Shown here: positions 1-8,100 of the stretch, in pieces
Numbering within the stretch: position 1 is the stretch's first letter
How the letters are laid out: every line of letters starts with the position of its first letter
DNA from: RGIG7378 sp045588325
GTDB lineage: Bacteria > Bacillota > Clostridia > RGIG7378
Reading direction: 5' to 3'
NCBI GenBank assembly: GCA_045588325.1
Contig: JAZNEA010000104.1
Span: 1 to 64,000, forward strand
Length of the DNA: 64,000 nucleotides
Notes under the pieces: generated by a model
Seen by the model: the letters and a program-made list of their open reading frames with translations, nothing else
Database searches by the model: none
Told to the model about the DNA's origin: nothing
Translations under genes and position numbers: made by a program

Positions 1-293
1 AAATCAAAATCACCGAAGCCGCCGCCGAATCCGCCGCCATAGTTGCCGCCCGCACCCGCAGTAGGGTCAAAGGCTGCGTGGCCAAACTGGTCATACTTGG
101 CCTTTTTGTCGGGGTCGCTGAGCACACTGTAGGCCTCATTAACCTCCTTGAACTTTTCCTCGCACTCCTTGTCGCCCGGGTGAATATCTGGATGGTACTC
201 CTTGGCCTTTTTTCTAAAGGCCTTCTTTATATCATCCTCTGAGGCGCCTTTTGTCAGGCCCAGGGCCTCATAATAATCTCTCTTTTCTGCCAT
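1..293 (-). CDS. dnaJ: DnaJ chaperone, N-terminal part (cut by window edge)
   Basis: Co-chaperone that delivers substrates to DnaK and stimulates its ATPase. The visible 97 residues hold a full J domain with the HPD motif (residues about 34-36), followed by the start of a Gly/Phe-rich linker. The zinc-finger and C-terminal domains lie outside the window. The ATG at 293 is preceded by an AAGGAAG ribosome binding site. It is the last gene of the hrcA-grpE-dnaK-dnaJ cluster, 140 bases after dnaK. The order and the J domain make the identification secure. Confidence 0.95.
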   Translation of the reverse strand, partial: MAEKRDYYEALGLTKGASEDDIKKAFRKKAKEYHPDIHPGDKECEEKFKEVNEAYSVLSDPDKKAKYDQFGHAAFDPTAGAGGNYGGGFGGGFGDFD

Positions 294-377
294 AGTTATC
301 TTCCTTAAATCACTGCCGGCCACTTGTCAAATATGTATCATGCCAGCTGTATGGATTATTTGCCGATTACAGGCCAC

Positions 378-407
378 GTCCCGCGTGAGCATTTCTCTCC
401 GCGGGAC
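378..407 (-). other. Hairpin in the dnaK-dnaJ gap
   Basis: GTCCCGCG and CGCGGGAC form a perfect 8-bp stem with a 14-base loop. There is no T-run after it in the direction of transcription, so it does not look like an intrinsic terminator. It could be an mRNA processing or stability element that separates dnaK from dnaJ expression; that role is inference. Confidence 0.5.
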
Positions 408-433
408 AATGGTTTCTGTCAATTGTGTTGCAA

Positions 434-2257
434 TTACTTGTTGTCATCTACCTCAGTGTAGTCAGCATCGTAGTATGTCTGACCATCTGCGGTTGTGCCT
501 GTTCCCTCAGCACCGGGCTGTGCGCCTGTCTGCTTGTAAACCTTCTCAGATACTGCATAAATGGCCTGAGTCAGAGTCTCCATAGCGGACTTTACTGCCT
601 GAAGGTCTGTACCCTTGAGAGCCTCCTTAACACCATTGCATGCATTCTCGATGGAGCCCTTGTCTCCTGCATCCATCTTGTCGCCCATATCCTTGAGCAT
701 CTTCTCTGCCTGGTAAACTGTGGCATCTGCCTGGTTCCTGGTGTCGATGTCTTCCTTCTTCTTCTTATCCTCTTCGGCAAACTTCTCTGCCTCCTTAACG
801 GCTGCATCGATGTCATCCTTGGAAAGGTTTGTAGAAGCTGTGATTGTAACCTTCTGCTCGTTACCTGTGCCCAAGTCCTTAGCGGATACGTTTACGATAC
901 CGTTTGCGTCGATGTCGAATGTTACCTCGATCTGAGGAATTCCTCTGGGAGCAGGAGCAATACCTGTCAAGCTAAAGCGACCAAGTGTCTTGTTGCCTGC
1001 TGCCATCTCTCTCTCGCCCTGCAGAACGTGAATCTCTACAGATGTCTGTCCATCAGCTGCTGTGGAGAATACCTGGCTCTTCTTTGTAGGGATAGTTGTG
1101 TTTCTCTCAATAAGTCTTGTGCATACGCCACCAAGTGTCTCGATACCAAGGGACAGAGGAGTTACGTCCAAGAGGAGCAATCCTGTAACGTCACCTGTGA
1201 GAACGCCGGCCTGGATAGCTGCACCAACAGCTACACACTCGTCAGGGTTAATGCCTTTGTAGGGATCCTTGCCCATGAACTTCTTAACTGCCTCCTGAAC
1301 TGCAGGAATTCTTGTGGAACCGCCAACCAGGAGAACCTTGTCAACCTGACCTGCAGAAACGCCTGCATCTGCCAGTGCCTGTCTGAGAGGCTTCATTGTT
1401 CTCTCAACGAGGTCTGCTGTGAGCTCGTCGAACTTTGCTCTGGAAAGTGTTATATCCAGGTGCTTAGGACCTGTGGCATCTGCTGTGATGAAGGGCAGGT
1501 TGATGTTGGAGTTAGTAACACCGGAAAGCTCTATCTTAGCCTTCTCTGCGGCCTCCTTGATTCTCTGCATTGCCATCTTGTCAGCTGTGAGGTCAATGCC
1601 CGTCTCAGACTTGAACTGAGCTACCATGTAGTCCATAATTCTCTGGTCAAAGTCGTCACCGCCAAGCTTTGTATCTCCGCCTGTGGCCATAACCTCGCAT
1701 ACACCGTCGCCGATTTCCATGAGGGATACGTCAAAGGTACCACCACCCAGATCGTAAACGAGAATCTTCTGGTCATGCTCCTTGTCAAGGCCATATGCCA
1801 GAGCAGCTGCTGTGGGCTCGTTGATGATTCTCAGAACCTCAAGTCCTGCAATCTTGCCTGCATCCTTAGTTGCCTGTCTCTGGGAGTCAGAGAAATATGC
1901 GGGAACTGTAATAACAGCCTGTGTAACTGTCTCACCGAGATATGCCTCTGCATCGGACTTAATCTTCTGCAGGATCATTGCGGAAATCTCCTGAGGAGTG
2001 TACTGCTTGCCATTAACATTTACCTTTTCTGCAGTACCCATCTTTCTCTTAATGGAGATAATAGTACCATCAGGATTTGTAATTGCCTGTCTCTTTGCAA
2101 CCTGGCCTACAAGTCTGTCACCGTTCTTTGAGAAAGCTACTACAGAGGGAGTTGTTCTGTTTCCCTCGGGATTAGCGATAACGACGGGCTCGCCGCCTTC
2201 CATAACTGCTACACATGAGTTTGTTGTACCTAAATCAATACCAATAACCTTTGCCAT
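434..2257 (-). CDS. dnaK: Molecular chaperone DnaK (Hsp70)
   Basis: ATP-dependent cytosolic Hsp70 that binds unfolded segments and works with DnaJ and GrpE. The 607-residue product is of normal length. It starts with the phosphate-1 motif GIDLGTTNS and carries the DLGGGTFDVS phosphate-2 motif in the nucleotide-binding domain (about 1-360). A substrate-binding domain and an alpha-helical lid follow, ending in an acidic EVDDNK tail. An AGGAGG site lies just before the ATG. It sits between grpE and dnaJ, downstream of the CIRCE-controlled promoter near 4080. Confidence 0.98.
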   Translation of the reverse strand: MAKVIGIDLGTTNSCVAVMEGGEPVVIANPEGNRTTPSVVAFSKNGDRLVGQVAKRQAITNPDGTIISIKRKMGTAEKVNVNGKQYTPQEISAMILQKIKSDAEAYLGETVTQAVITVPAYFSDSQRQATKDAGKIAGLEVLRIINEPTAAALAYGLDKEHDQKILVYDLGGGTFDVSLMEIGDGVCEVMATGGDTKLGGDDFDQRIMDYMVAQFKSETGIDLTADKMAMQRIKEAAEKAKIELSGVTNSNINLPFITADATGPKHLDITLSRAKFDELTADLVERTMKPLRQALADAGVSAGQVDKVLLVGGSTRIPAVQEAVKKFMGKDPYKGINPDECVAVGAAIQAGVLTGDVTGLLLLDVTPLSLGIETLGGVCTRLIERNTTIPTKKSQVFSTAADGQTSVEIHVLQGEREMAAGNKTLGRFSLTGIAPAPRGIPQIEVTFDIDANGIVNVSAKDLGTGNEQKVTITASTNLSKDDIDAAVKEAEKFAEEDKKKKEDIDTRNQADATVYQAEKMLKDMGDKMDAGDKGSIENACNGVKEALKGTDLQAVKSAMETLTQAIYAVSEKVYKQTGAQPGAEGTGTTADGQTYYDADYTEVDDNK

Positions 2258-2330
2258 TTTAATATCCTCCTGGATTAATATAATAGAATGCTTTGCAAAA
2301 TCCTCAGGGACTCTGCTAATAATATGTCAG

Positions 2331-2915
2331 TTAGTTTGCAACCTTGACCATGCTGTGTCGGATTACTCTGTCACCCAGCATATAGCCCTTTTGGAATTCC
2401 TCCACCACTGTGTTATCCCCTACCGAATCATCCTCAACGTGCATTACCGCGTTATGAATGTTGGGATCGAACTCCTTGCCTATGGCCTCAATCTCTATGA
2501 CGCCAGCCTTTGTCAGCACCTCTTTGAACTGCCTGACAACCATCTTGACACCCTCGTGATACTGTTTCGCCTCAGGTGATTCAGGCTCTGCCGCCATGGC
2601 TCTGTCCAGATTGTCCAGCACAGGGAGAATCTTCTCCACTGCATCTGCCTTGCCGTCCCCGTACATCATCTCCTTTTCTTTGGTGGTGCGACGACGGTAA
2701 TTGTCATACTCAGCGGCAAGCCTTAACAATTTGTCATTGGCCTCTGCCAGCTCTTTTTCCTTTGCGGCCAGCTTTTCCTCCAGGTCTGCAACCTGCTTAG
2801 CCAGCTTGCGGTCTACCTTTTCCTTCTTAGAGGTGGCCTTTTCGGCTGGTTCCTGTACTTCCTGAGGCTGTGCATCCTCTGGAACTACAGTGTCCTTAAT
2901 GTTCTCTTCGCTCAT
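2331..2915 (-). CDS. grpE: Nucleotide exchange factor GrpE
   Basis: Dimeric exchange factor that releases ADP from DnaK. The 194-residue product has a charged, disordered N-terminus rich in Glu and Lys, a long coiled coil (about 40-95), and the C-terminal beta domain with the VMHVEDDSVGDNTVVEEFQKG signature. Its ATG overlaps the hrcA stop codon by 4 bases, so translation of the two is probably coupled. It lies 73 bases upstream of dnaK. Confidence 0.97.
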   Translation of the reverse strand: MSEENIKDTVVPEDAQPQEVQEPAEKATSKKEKVDRKLAKQVADLEEKLAAKEKELAEANDKLLRLAAEYDNYRRRTTKEKEMMYGDGKADAVEKILPVLDNLDRAMAAEPESPEAKQYHEGVKMVVRQFKEVLTKAGVIEIEAIGKEFDPNIHNAVMHVEDDSVGDNTVVEEFQKGYMLGDRVIRHSMVKVAN

Positions 2916-3988
2916 TCCTTATCTCCCTCTGTCTGAATCTTAGTTTCTGGATTAAGACTCTTAATATTCCTGCGATTCATGACGGATTTCATATCCTTTA
3001 GTACCGAAACCACCCTGGCGTAGTCCATTCTCTTGGGGCCGATGACTCCGATAAGAACTCGATGGGATGAATCCACATCATATGTGCTGGCTACAATGGA
3101 GCAATCCTGCATCTTCTCGTCTTGGTTCTCGCTGCCGATGCTCACATACAGATCCTGCTCCTGACCCTGCTCCATGTGTGTAACTACGTCGCTGATAAAG
3201 CCCTTTTCCTCCAACATGCCGATGAGCTCCTTGGCTCTGGCAGAGTCGCTGAACTCCGGATACTCTAAAACGTTCTTGGCACCATCAGTATATGTCCTAC
3301 GCTCTTCATTTCTGCGTCTGGACTCCACAATTCCCTGCAAAACTGGCAGGAGTATGTCCGTCCTGATGCCATCCATCTTGCTAAGGGTGTTAGCCAGCGC
3401 CACGTCGATGGAGGATATCTCCAGTCCGTGGAGTTTTGACGAAAGGGTCTTAGCCACCTTGTCTACCTGCTCCTGGGTTGCGTCACTGGGGATAATGATT
3501 ATCCTGTTGTGAATGCTGCCACCCTCTGTGGTTACCACCACCATGGCCTTCTCCACCTCAACCAGGAACAGCTGAACATTCTTGATTATCTCCATATCCT
3601 CGTCCATCTTGGCGGTAGCAACGATGGGATATCCGGTAATCTGGGACAGCAGCCTGGTGGCTCTCTGGAGCATGTAACTCAGCTCATCGATCTTAGATTG
3701 GAGAATCTCTGTCATGGCTGCCAGGCCCTCCTGGTCGTCAAACTGTCTGGGGCTCATAAGCGAGTCTACGTACAGCCTATAGCCTCTGTCGGAGGGGACG
3801 CGTCCTGCAGATGTGTGTGGCTGCTCCAAATATCCCATCTCCTCCAGATCTGCCATCTCATTGCGGATGGTGGCAGGTGACAGCTTGAGGTCCAGCTTCT
3901 TGGAAATATTACGGGATCCTACGGGCTCTCCAGTCTGGATGTACTCGTCTATAATGGCCTCTAATATCTTTAACTTTCTGTCGTCCAT
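2912..3988 (-). CDS. hrcA: Heat-inducible transcription repressor HrcA
   Basis: Repressor of class I heat-shock genes that binds CIRCE and needs GroEL to fold. The 358-residue product has an N-terminal winged helix (about 1-85, including the TGEPVGSRNISKK stretch) and the HrcA GAF-like C-terminal region. It is the first gene of the operon, and the ATG follows a GGAGG site. A perfect CIRCE element lies 53 bases upstream, so the operon is expected to be autoregulated. Confidence 0.97.
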   Translation of the reverse strand: MDDRKLKILEAIIDEYIQTGEPVGSRNISKKLDLKLSPATIRNEMADLEEMGYLEQPHTSAGRVPSDRGYRLYVDSLMSPRQFDDQEGLAAMTEILQSKIDELSYMLQRATRLLSQITGYPIVATAKMDEDMEIIKNVQLFLVEVEKAMVVVTTEGGSIHNRIIIIPSDATQEQVDKVAKTLSSKLHGLEISSIDVALANTLSKMDGIRTDILLPVLQGIVESRRRNEERRTYTDGAKNVLEYPEFSDSARAKELIGMLEEKGFISDVVTHMEQGQEQDLYVSIGSENQDEKMQDCSIVASTYDVDSSHRVLIGVIGPKRMDYARVVSVLKDMKSVMNRRNIKSLNPETKIQTEGDKE

Positions 3989-4041
3989 TTAATCCTCCGA
4001 TCTGTCAAAACCGGTCTTAAGTTCTCCTCTGTCTCTCTTTG

Positions 4042-4068
4042 TTAGCACTCACCTCTGTCGAGTGCTAA
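4042..4068. promoter_or_regulatory. CIRCE operator (HrcA binding site)
   Basis: TTAGCACTC, a 9-base spacer and GAGTGCTAA form a perfect match to the CIRCE consensus. It lies directly downstream of the operon promoter, where bound HrcA would block transcription of hrcA-grpE-dnaK-dnaJ. Confidence 0.98.
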
Positions 4069-4079
4069 TCACTGAGTAC

Positions 4080-4108
4080 ATCTTACTACCCCTGCGAAGT
4101 ATTGTCAA
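4080..4108 (-). promoter_or_regulatory. Sigma-A promoter of the hrcA operon
   Basis: Minus-strand TTGACA (4103-4108), a 17-base spacer and TAAGAT (4080-4085). The predicted start near 4073 places CIRCE at the very beginning of the transcript. Confidence 0.9.
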
Positions 4109-4235
4109 CATAGCCTTTTGCGAAATATTTATTATTTTGGGAGGCATATTTTGTGCAGTTTTCCGTAATACTATGCTTTCGAGGCCATATTATAAGTGCA
4201 AATATTAAAAATGGGGTTTTTTTGCTCAAAAGTTC

Positions 4236-4244
4236 TGTTATAAT
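4236..4244 (+). promoter_or_regulatory. Extended -10 promoter of the argJ-like gene
   Basis: TG-T-TATAAT is an extended -10 element with no good -35 hexamer. It lies 34 bases upstream of the ATG at 4279. Confidence 0.55.
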
Positions 4245-4278
4245 AAGCAGATAGAAAAGAAATACGAGGTGGATCTTT

Positions 4279-5445
4279 ATGCAAATTAAGTTAATAGATG
4301 GTGGCGTAGTGGCACCAGAGGGCTTTTTCGCCTCCGGTATGGCAACCGGTATTAAGCCAAATAATGTAAATGATTTCGCACTAGTTTGTTCTGACGATAC
4401 AGCAGCAGCTGCTGGCGTATTTTCTTGCGCCAACGTTCGCAGCAATTCTATCAAGGTCGTTATGGATCATATTTCCAACGGCTATGCCAATGCAATCGTA
4501 GTTAACAGCGGCAACGCAAACGCATGTAACGGCCAGCAGGGTATTGCTGATGCTAAGCATATTTGCTCCCTTGTAGCTGAGCAGTTGAGCTGCGATGCTG
4601 AGGATGTCCTGTTCCTCTCCACCGGAATTATGGGCAAGGCTCTTCCCATGGACAAGTTGACCGCTTCCGTAGAGACACTTGTTGGCAACATGTCCGACAG
4701 TGGTAATTTGGATGCCATTGATTCTATCATGACATGCGACACACGCCGCAAGGAGTATGCCGCTGAGTTCAAGCTCCAGGATGAGGTTGTACGCGTTGGT
4801 GTTATGGTTAAGGGTTCAGGTATCTACTATCCTCTTATGGGAGGCATTACTGTTATCATCACAACAGATGTTAACATTTCTAAGGCTCTCCTGCAGAAGT
4901 CTCTTGAGACTGTTGTTGCCAAGACATTTGCCAAGATTTCCGTAGACGGCAAGTTGGGCTGCTACGAGGCAGTTGTTGCACTTGCCAACGGCCAGGCAGA
5001 CAACTCTGGCATCGTCGCCCAGGACAACGCATACGACAGCTTCACCAATGTTCTCCAGTATCTTTGCTCCAACCTTTGCAAGGATTTGGTTAGAGACTGC
5101 GAGAGCGGCAAGTTTGTCGAGGTTACTGTTAAGAACGCAGCTACAGCAGAGCAGGCTCTTGAGCTGGCCAACGCAATTGCTGGATCCTCCGCATTCAAGG
5201 CAGATTTGTCAGAGGGTATTTGCGATGTCAGCAGCATTGTAAATGCAATCAATGGTTCTCAGTATGAGATTACAGACTCCATGCTGGACGTCTTCCTTGG
5301 TGATATACAGATCCTCAGAGGAGGCAGCGTTGCAGAATACGACGAGGAGGCCATGGCAGCTCTTCTTGCTAAGAACTCCATCGCACTTACAGTTATCACA
5401 TCTACAGGCACATACACAGACAAGGTTCTGGCCAGCCTGTACTAA
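4279..5445 (+). CDS. ArgJ-family protein lacking the catalytic threonine
   Basis: ArgJ (glutamate N-acetyltransferase / ornithine acetyltransferase) self-cleaves before a Thr in the motif KGSGM-(I)-xPN-MATML. That Thr is then the nucleophile. This 388-residue protein has the ArgJ N-terminus, NSGNANAC near 76-83, and the oxyanion stretch STGIMG at 114-119. However, the region 178-197 reads KGSGIYYPLMGGITVIITTD, so the aligned Thr is Gly189. The substrate-binding motif SVDG(D)TSTND is SVDGKLGCYE at 221-230, and the usual C-terminal DLTYDYV motif is absent. An aligned Thr191 lies two residues off register. No other arg gene is nearby. It may be a neofunctionalised or inactive paralogue; a GAGGTG site precedes the start. 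Confidence 0.85.
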   Translation: MQIKLIDGGVVAPEGFFASGMATGIKPNNVNDFALVCSDDTAAAAGVFSCANVRSNSIKVVMDHISNGYANAIVVNSGNANACNGQQGIADAKHICSLVAEQLSCDAEDVLFLSTGIMGKALPMDKLTASVETLVGNMSDSGNLDAIDSIMTCDTRRKEYAAEFKLQDEVVRVGVMVKGSGIYYPLMGGITVIITTDVNISKALLQKSLETVVAKTFAKISVDGKLGCYEAVVALANGQADNSGIVAQDNAYDSFTNVLQYLCSNLCKDLVRDCESGKFVEVTVKNAATAEQALELANAIAGSSAFKADLSEGICDVSSIVNAINGSQYEITDSMLDVFLGDIQILRGGSVAEYDEEAMAALLAKNSIALTVITSTGTYTDKVLASLY

Positions 5446-5470
5446 TACTGCATAGGGTAAGAGATATAAC

Positions 5471-5500
5471 AAAAGCGTGACCGCCAGGCCACGCTTTTTT
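5471..5500 (+). terminator. Intrinsic terminator after the argJ-like gene
   Basis: AAAAGCGTG and CACGCTTTT pair around a 10-base loop and are followed by a T-run. Confidence 0.85.
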
Positions 5501-5506
5501 GTTTGC

Positions 5507-5536
5507 AAAAAGGCCACCATGTGAAAATGGTGGCCT
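5507..5536 (-). terminator. Intrinsic terminator after the SipW-signal protein gene
   Basis: AGGCCACCAT and ATGGTGGCCT form a perfect 10-bp stem with a 6-base loop. On the minus strand it is followed by TTTTT. It faces the plus-strand terminator beside it. Confidence 0.88.
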
Positions 5537-5561
5537 GAGATTTGATTTTGCTAAAAGCAGT

Positions 5562-7484
5562 TTACTTGTTGTTGTAGATAACCTCTACTCCGTCATAGAC
5601 CTTAAGGCCCTTAACGTTAAGCTGATCTCCTCCAAAAATCTGATCGAAAGGAATTAGATTCATGTGACTATCAACGCACTGTGAATGATCGTAATCAGCA
5701 GGGAGTCCATCATAACTATAACCGGGCTCAACACGCATGCCGCGTCCACCATTCAAACCAGGAGTAGGCTCGCAGTAATGATAATTTGCCCAATCACCAT
5801 AGGTAACGGTTACATTGTTGCAAGTGATGTTGTATTGAGACATATCAGGATAATTAGAACCGTCGATTGTAGTTGTCTTCGCCAAACGACCGATAATCAT
5901 ACCGCACATACGATAATTATAATAGTCGTAGGAAGCGGTACAGTCATTGTAAGCATCAATACGGCAAGCAATATCTACGTTCTCAAAGTTGTAGGTTGCT
6001 CCAGGCTCTCCCTGTCCAACAATACCACCGATAGAGCTGTCAAAGGAGCCCCACAGACCTGCAAGAACACAATCTTCATCAATGGTAATATTCTTGAAGG
6101 TATAGTCGCCTGCACCCGACCAGCCAATAATACCGCCGTTACCGTTGTTGTAGGTTGCTGAAATGCTATCCTTGATGGTGATGTTTTCAAACACGCAGGT
6201 ACCAGTAGCGCTGCCCGCAACGAAGGATGTGTCGCCACCCTCAATGTAGCTTTCACCACCATTAAGAGTAAGGTTCTTAATGGTTGCGTTGTTCACTTTA
6301 CCAAACAGGCCGTAGGATCCATAGTGGTCCCAGTCATATCCGAGATCCCAGCCATTTTGGTAAAGATTATAAATAGTCTTTCCATTACCATCAAAAGTTC
6401 CTTCAAAAGTTCCGTTCTTGGACTTATCACCGATCGGTCTAAACGTCAATGGATCGCCGTCAGCAGAGGGTGTAGTATCTTCGCAGTAAAGATCAAGACC
6501 TTTCATCAATGTGAAGGTAACGTCCTTAAATGTAGTGTCACCGGAAACAAGCTCAGCAAGACCTGCAAGCTGTTCTGCTGTGGTAATAGCATATTCAGTT
6601 TTAGGGGAAGCTGGGTCATACCAGGATGTGTCTGCTGTTCCATCCCATGTATCTACAGGATCGACCAACAAGGGCTCAAACCATTCCTCTGCATTTTCCT
6701 CTGTGGTTCCAAAGCCTGCATCCAGAGCTACCTTTGCATTATCAAAACCATCTGCCTGAACTGCCTGAGAAATAACAAGAATGTCGAGCATGCCGTCATC
6801 ATTGCCATCTATTGCCTCCATATCTTCGTTGGTTGCAGTAGCTACTAAATAAACCTGGGCAAGGCTGGGATAAGAGGTATCGCCAGCGGGAAGAACGCCG
6901 TTCTCGTGTCTCCAGCTACCATCGCTGAGTTGTCCACCAGCATATACATACTCTATCAAATAATAATTATTGCCGTTAATTGTGACGATGCCAATAGGAT
7001 TCTTTGTCCAGGTTGAGTGGTAAGATGAACCAATCAAAGAGCCATCCGTGGAACCACACTCGATAGCAACCAGCGTGCGGACGTAAGCATCGGTCCTACC
7101 CGTATTCTCAACAGTAACAAACTTATCCTGTGCATTGGGGTTACGGAACACATCCATGCCGCCATAGGAATCAACCTGTGACATTCTAACAGGGATGCTG
7201 TCCCAACCACCTGCACCGTGATTGCTAGGGTCAGTGGCAGGCAACAGTGCCTTATTCTGCTCAAAATCTTCCAGTACATAGCTGGTGCGATCGTCGATTT
7301 GGGCAGTCTTATATGTGCCGTCATCGTTTGTATCACGCTGATACTCATGCTGCTTAATCTTAACGTTCCCAAGTGTCATAACGTTGATGTCCTCTTCCTG
7401 ATAGCTCAGATAGGCCAATGTGCCGCCAATAGACAGTGCAACTGTCAGTACGAATACCAGAGAAATTGTCAAAAACTTCTTCAT
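5562..7484 (-). CDS. Large secreted protein with SipW-type signal peptide and GLUG-like repeats
   Basis: Probably exported and surface-associated; its function is unknown. The 640-residue product starts with MKKFLTISLVFVLTVALSIG and continues with GTLAYLSYQEEDINVMTLGNV. That is the pattern of signal peptides cleaved by SipW-like signal peptidases, as in TasA/camelysin-type proteins. Residues about 285-560 contain TTAEQLAGLAELV, FEGTFDGNGKTIYNL, GLFGKVNNATIKNLTL and GGIIGWSG. These resemble GLUG-motif beta-helix repeats of surface proteins. An AAAGGATG site precedes the ATG. No sipW or tasA gene is adjacent. A divergent Xre regulator lies upstream with dyads over the promoter. Confidence 0.8.
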   Translation of the reverse strand: MKKFLTISLVFVLTVALSIGGTLAYLSYQEEDINVMTLGNVKIKQHEYQRDTNDDGTYKTAQIDDRTSYVLEDFEQNKALLPATDPSNHGAGGWDSIPVRMSQVDSYGGMDVFRNPNAQDKFVTVENTGRTDAYVRTLVAIECGSTDGSLIGSSYHSTWTKNPIGIVTINGNNYYLIEYVYAGGQLSDGSWRHENGVLPAGDTSYPSLAQVYLVATATNEDMEAIDGNDDGMLDILVISQAVQADGFDNAKVALDAGFGTTEENAEEWFEPLLVDPVDTWDGTADTSWYDPASPKTEYAITTAEQLAGLAELVSGDTTFKDVTFTLMKGLDLYCEDTTPSADGDPLTFRPIGDKSKNGTFEGTFDGNGKTIYNLYQNGWDLGYDWDHYGSYGLFGKVNNATIKNLTLNGGESYIEGGDTSFVAGSATGTCVFENITIKDSISATYNNGNGGIIGWSGAGDYTFKNITIDEDCVLAGLWGSFDSSIGGIVGQGEPGATYNFENVDIACRIDAYNDCTASYDYYNYRMCGMIIGRLAKTTTIDGSNYPDMSQYNITCNNVTVTYGDWANYHYCEPTPGLNGGRGMRVEPGYSYDGLPADYDHSQCVDSHMNLIPFDQIFGGDQLNVKGLKVYDGVEVIYNNK

Positions 7485-7566
7485 CTTTTATTCCATCCTT
7501 TCTAAATTGCTAAAGGCTGCATTTCTCCCAACAAAACGTCAAAACCTGATGTCTTAAAATGTAGTC

Positions 7567-7668
7567 GACAGTTAGATTTCTTCATCTCTTTTGCGACATT
7601 TGTTATGTGAGACGCAACACAAAGATTCCTTTGTATTATATTTTGTCGCATTTTAGATGTCAACTGTC
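7567..7668. promoter_or_regulatory. Nested inverted repeats, candidate operator
   Basis: GACAGTT (7567-7573) is the inverse of AACTGTC (7662-7668). Inside it, TGCGACA (7592-7598) is the inverse of TGTCGCA (7644-7650). The right-hand arms lie on the -35 box and in the spacer of the promoter for the 7484 gene; the left-hand arms lie in its leader. The arrangement suggests looping repression, perhaps by the adjacent Xre protein. Confidence 0.55.
7635..7663 (-). promoter_or_regulatory. Consensus promoter of the SipW-signal protein gene
   Basis: Minus-strand TTGACA (7658-7663), a 17-base spacer and TATAAT (7635-7640), a perfect match to the sigma-A consensus. The leader to the ATG at 7484 would be about 145 bases. 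Confidence 0.85.
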
Positions 7669-7727
7669 TCATTCTAGAAAATTTATGATGTCCCTCAATT
7701 TGGTTAAAATACATTTAGAGGTTTTAT

Positions 7728-7976
7728 ATGACGATGAACAACTTTGACAATCTAGAACGTTATCGAGACTTAGGATGCGCCATCTCCTACTATAGAAAGC
7801 GCAAGAAACTCACTCAGGAGCAACTGTCTGAGCAAGTTGGTATCAGCCGACAGCATATGGGCGCTATCGAGGCCCCCAACATGGTTCGCGCTGTATCTTT
7901 GGATGTTCTTTTTAATATTGCTACTGTTTTAGAAATAGAGCCGTATGTTCTCCTAAAGTTCTCTCCTGAAAAATAG
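7728..7976 (+). CDS. Small Xre-family DNA-binding regulator
   Basis: The 82-residue protein is almost entirely a Cro/C1 helix-turn-helix (about 15-70). It contains LTQEQLSEQVGISRQHMGAIE as turn and recognition helices. There is no effector domain. AGAGG lies 6 bases before the ATG; a second Met at codon 3 (7734) is possible. It is divergent from the secreted protein gene, whose promoter carries two inverted repeats, so it is a plausible regulator of that gene. This link is inference. Confidence 0.85.
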   Translation: MTMNNFDNLERYRDLGCAISYYRKRKKLTQEQLSEQVGISRQHMGAIEAPNMVRAVSLDVLFNIATVLEIEPYVLLKFSPEK

Positions 7977-8050
7977 GCGGTGCGCACTTCTGTGTACCTG
8001 AGTTTTGTTACGCCAAAATTGCTGTGGAGAACTCCGATTTTTAAAAAAAT

Positions 8051-8088
8051 AAAGGAGATGGATATTTAAGCTATCCATCTCCTTTTTA
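8051..8088. terminator. Bidirectional intrinsic terminator
   Basis: AAAGGAGATGGATA pairs perfectly with TATCCATCTCCTTT, with A-rich and T-rich flanks. It can serve the Xre gene on the plus strand and the clpE-like gene, which ends at 8101 on the minus strand. Confidence 0.9.
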
Positions 8089-8100
8089 TTTGTCTTAATA

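Noticed and set aside
425..2131. Long open frame on the plus strand opposite dnaK
   Set aside because: It is the antisense of a highly conserved gene; the Cys/Leu-rich translation is a codon-bias artefact with no ribosome binding site.
4103..4454. Minus-strand frame overlapping the argJ start
   Set aside because: It runs antisense to the conserved argJ N-terminus and through the hrcA promoter.
7502..7714. 70-codon frame on the minus strand upstream of the SipW-signal gene
   Set aside because: It overlaps the promoter and dyads and has no recognisable sequence.
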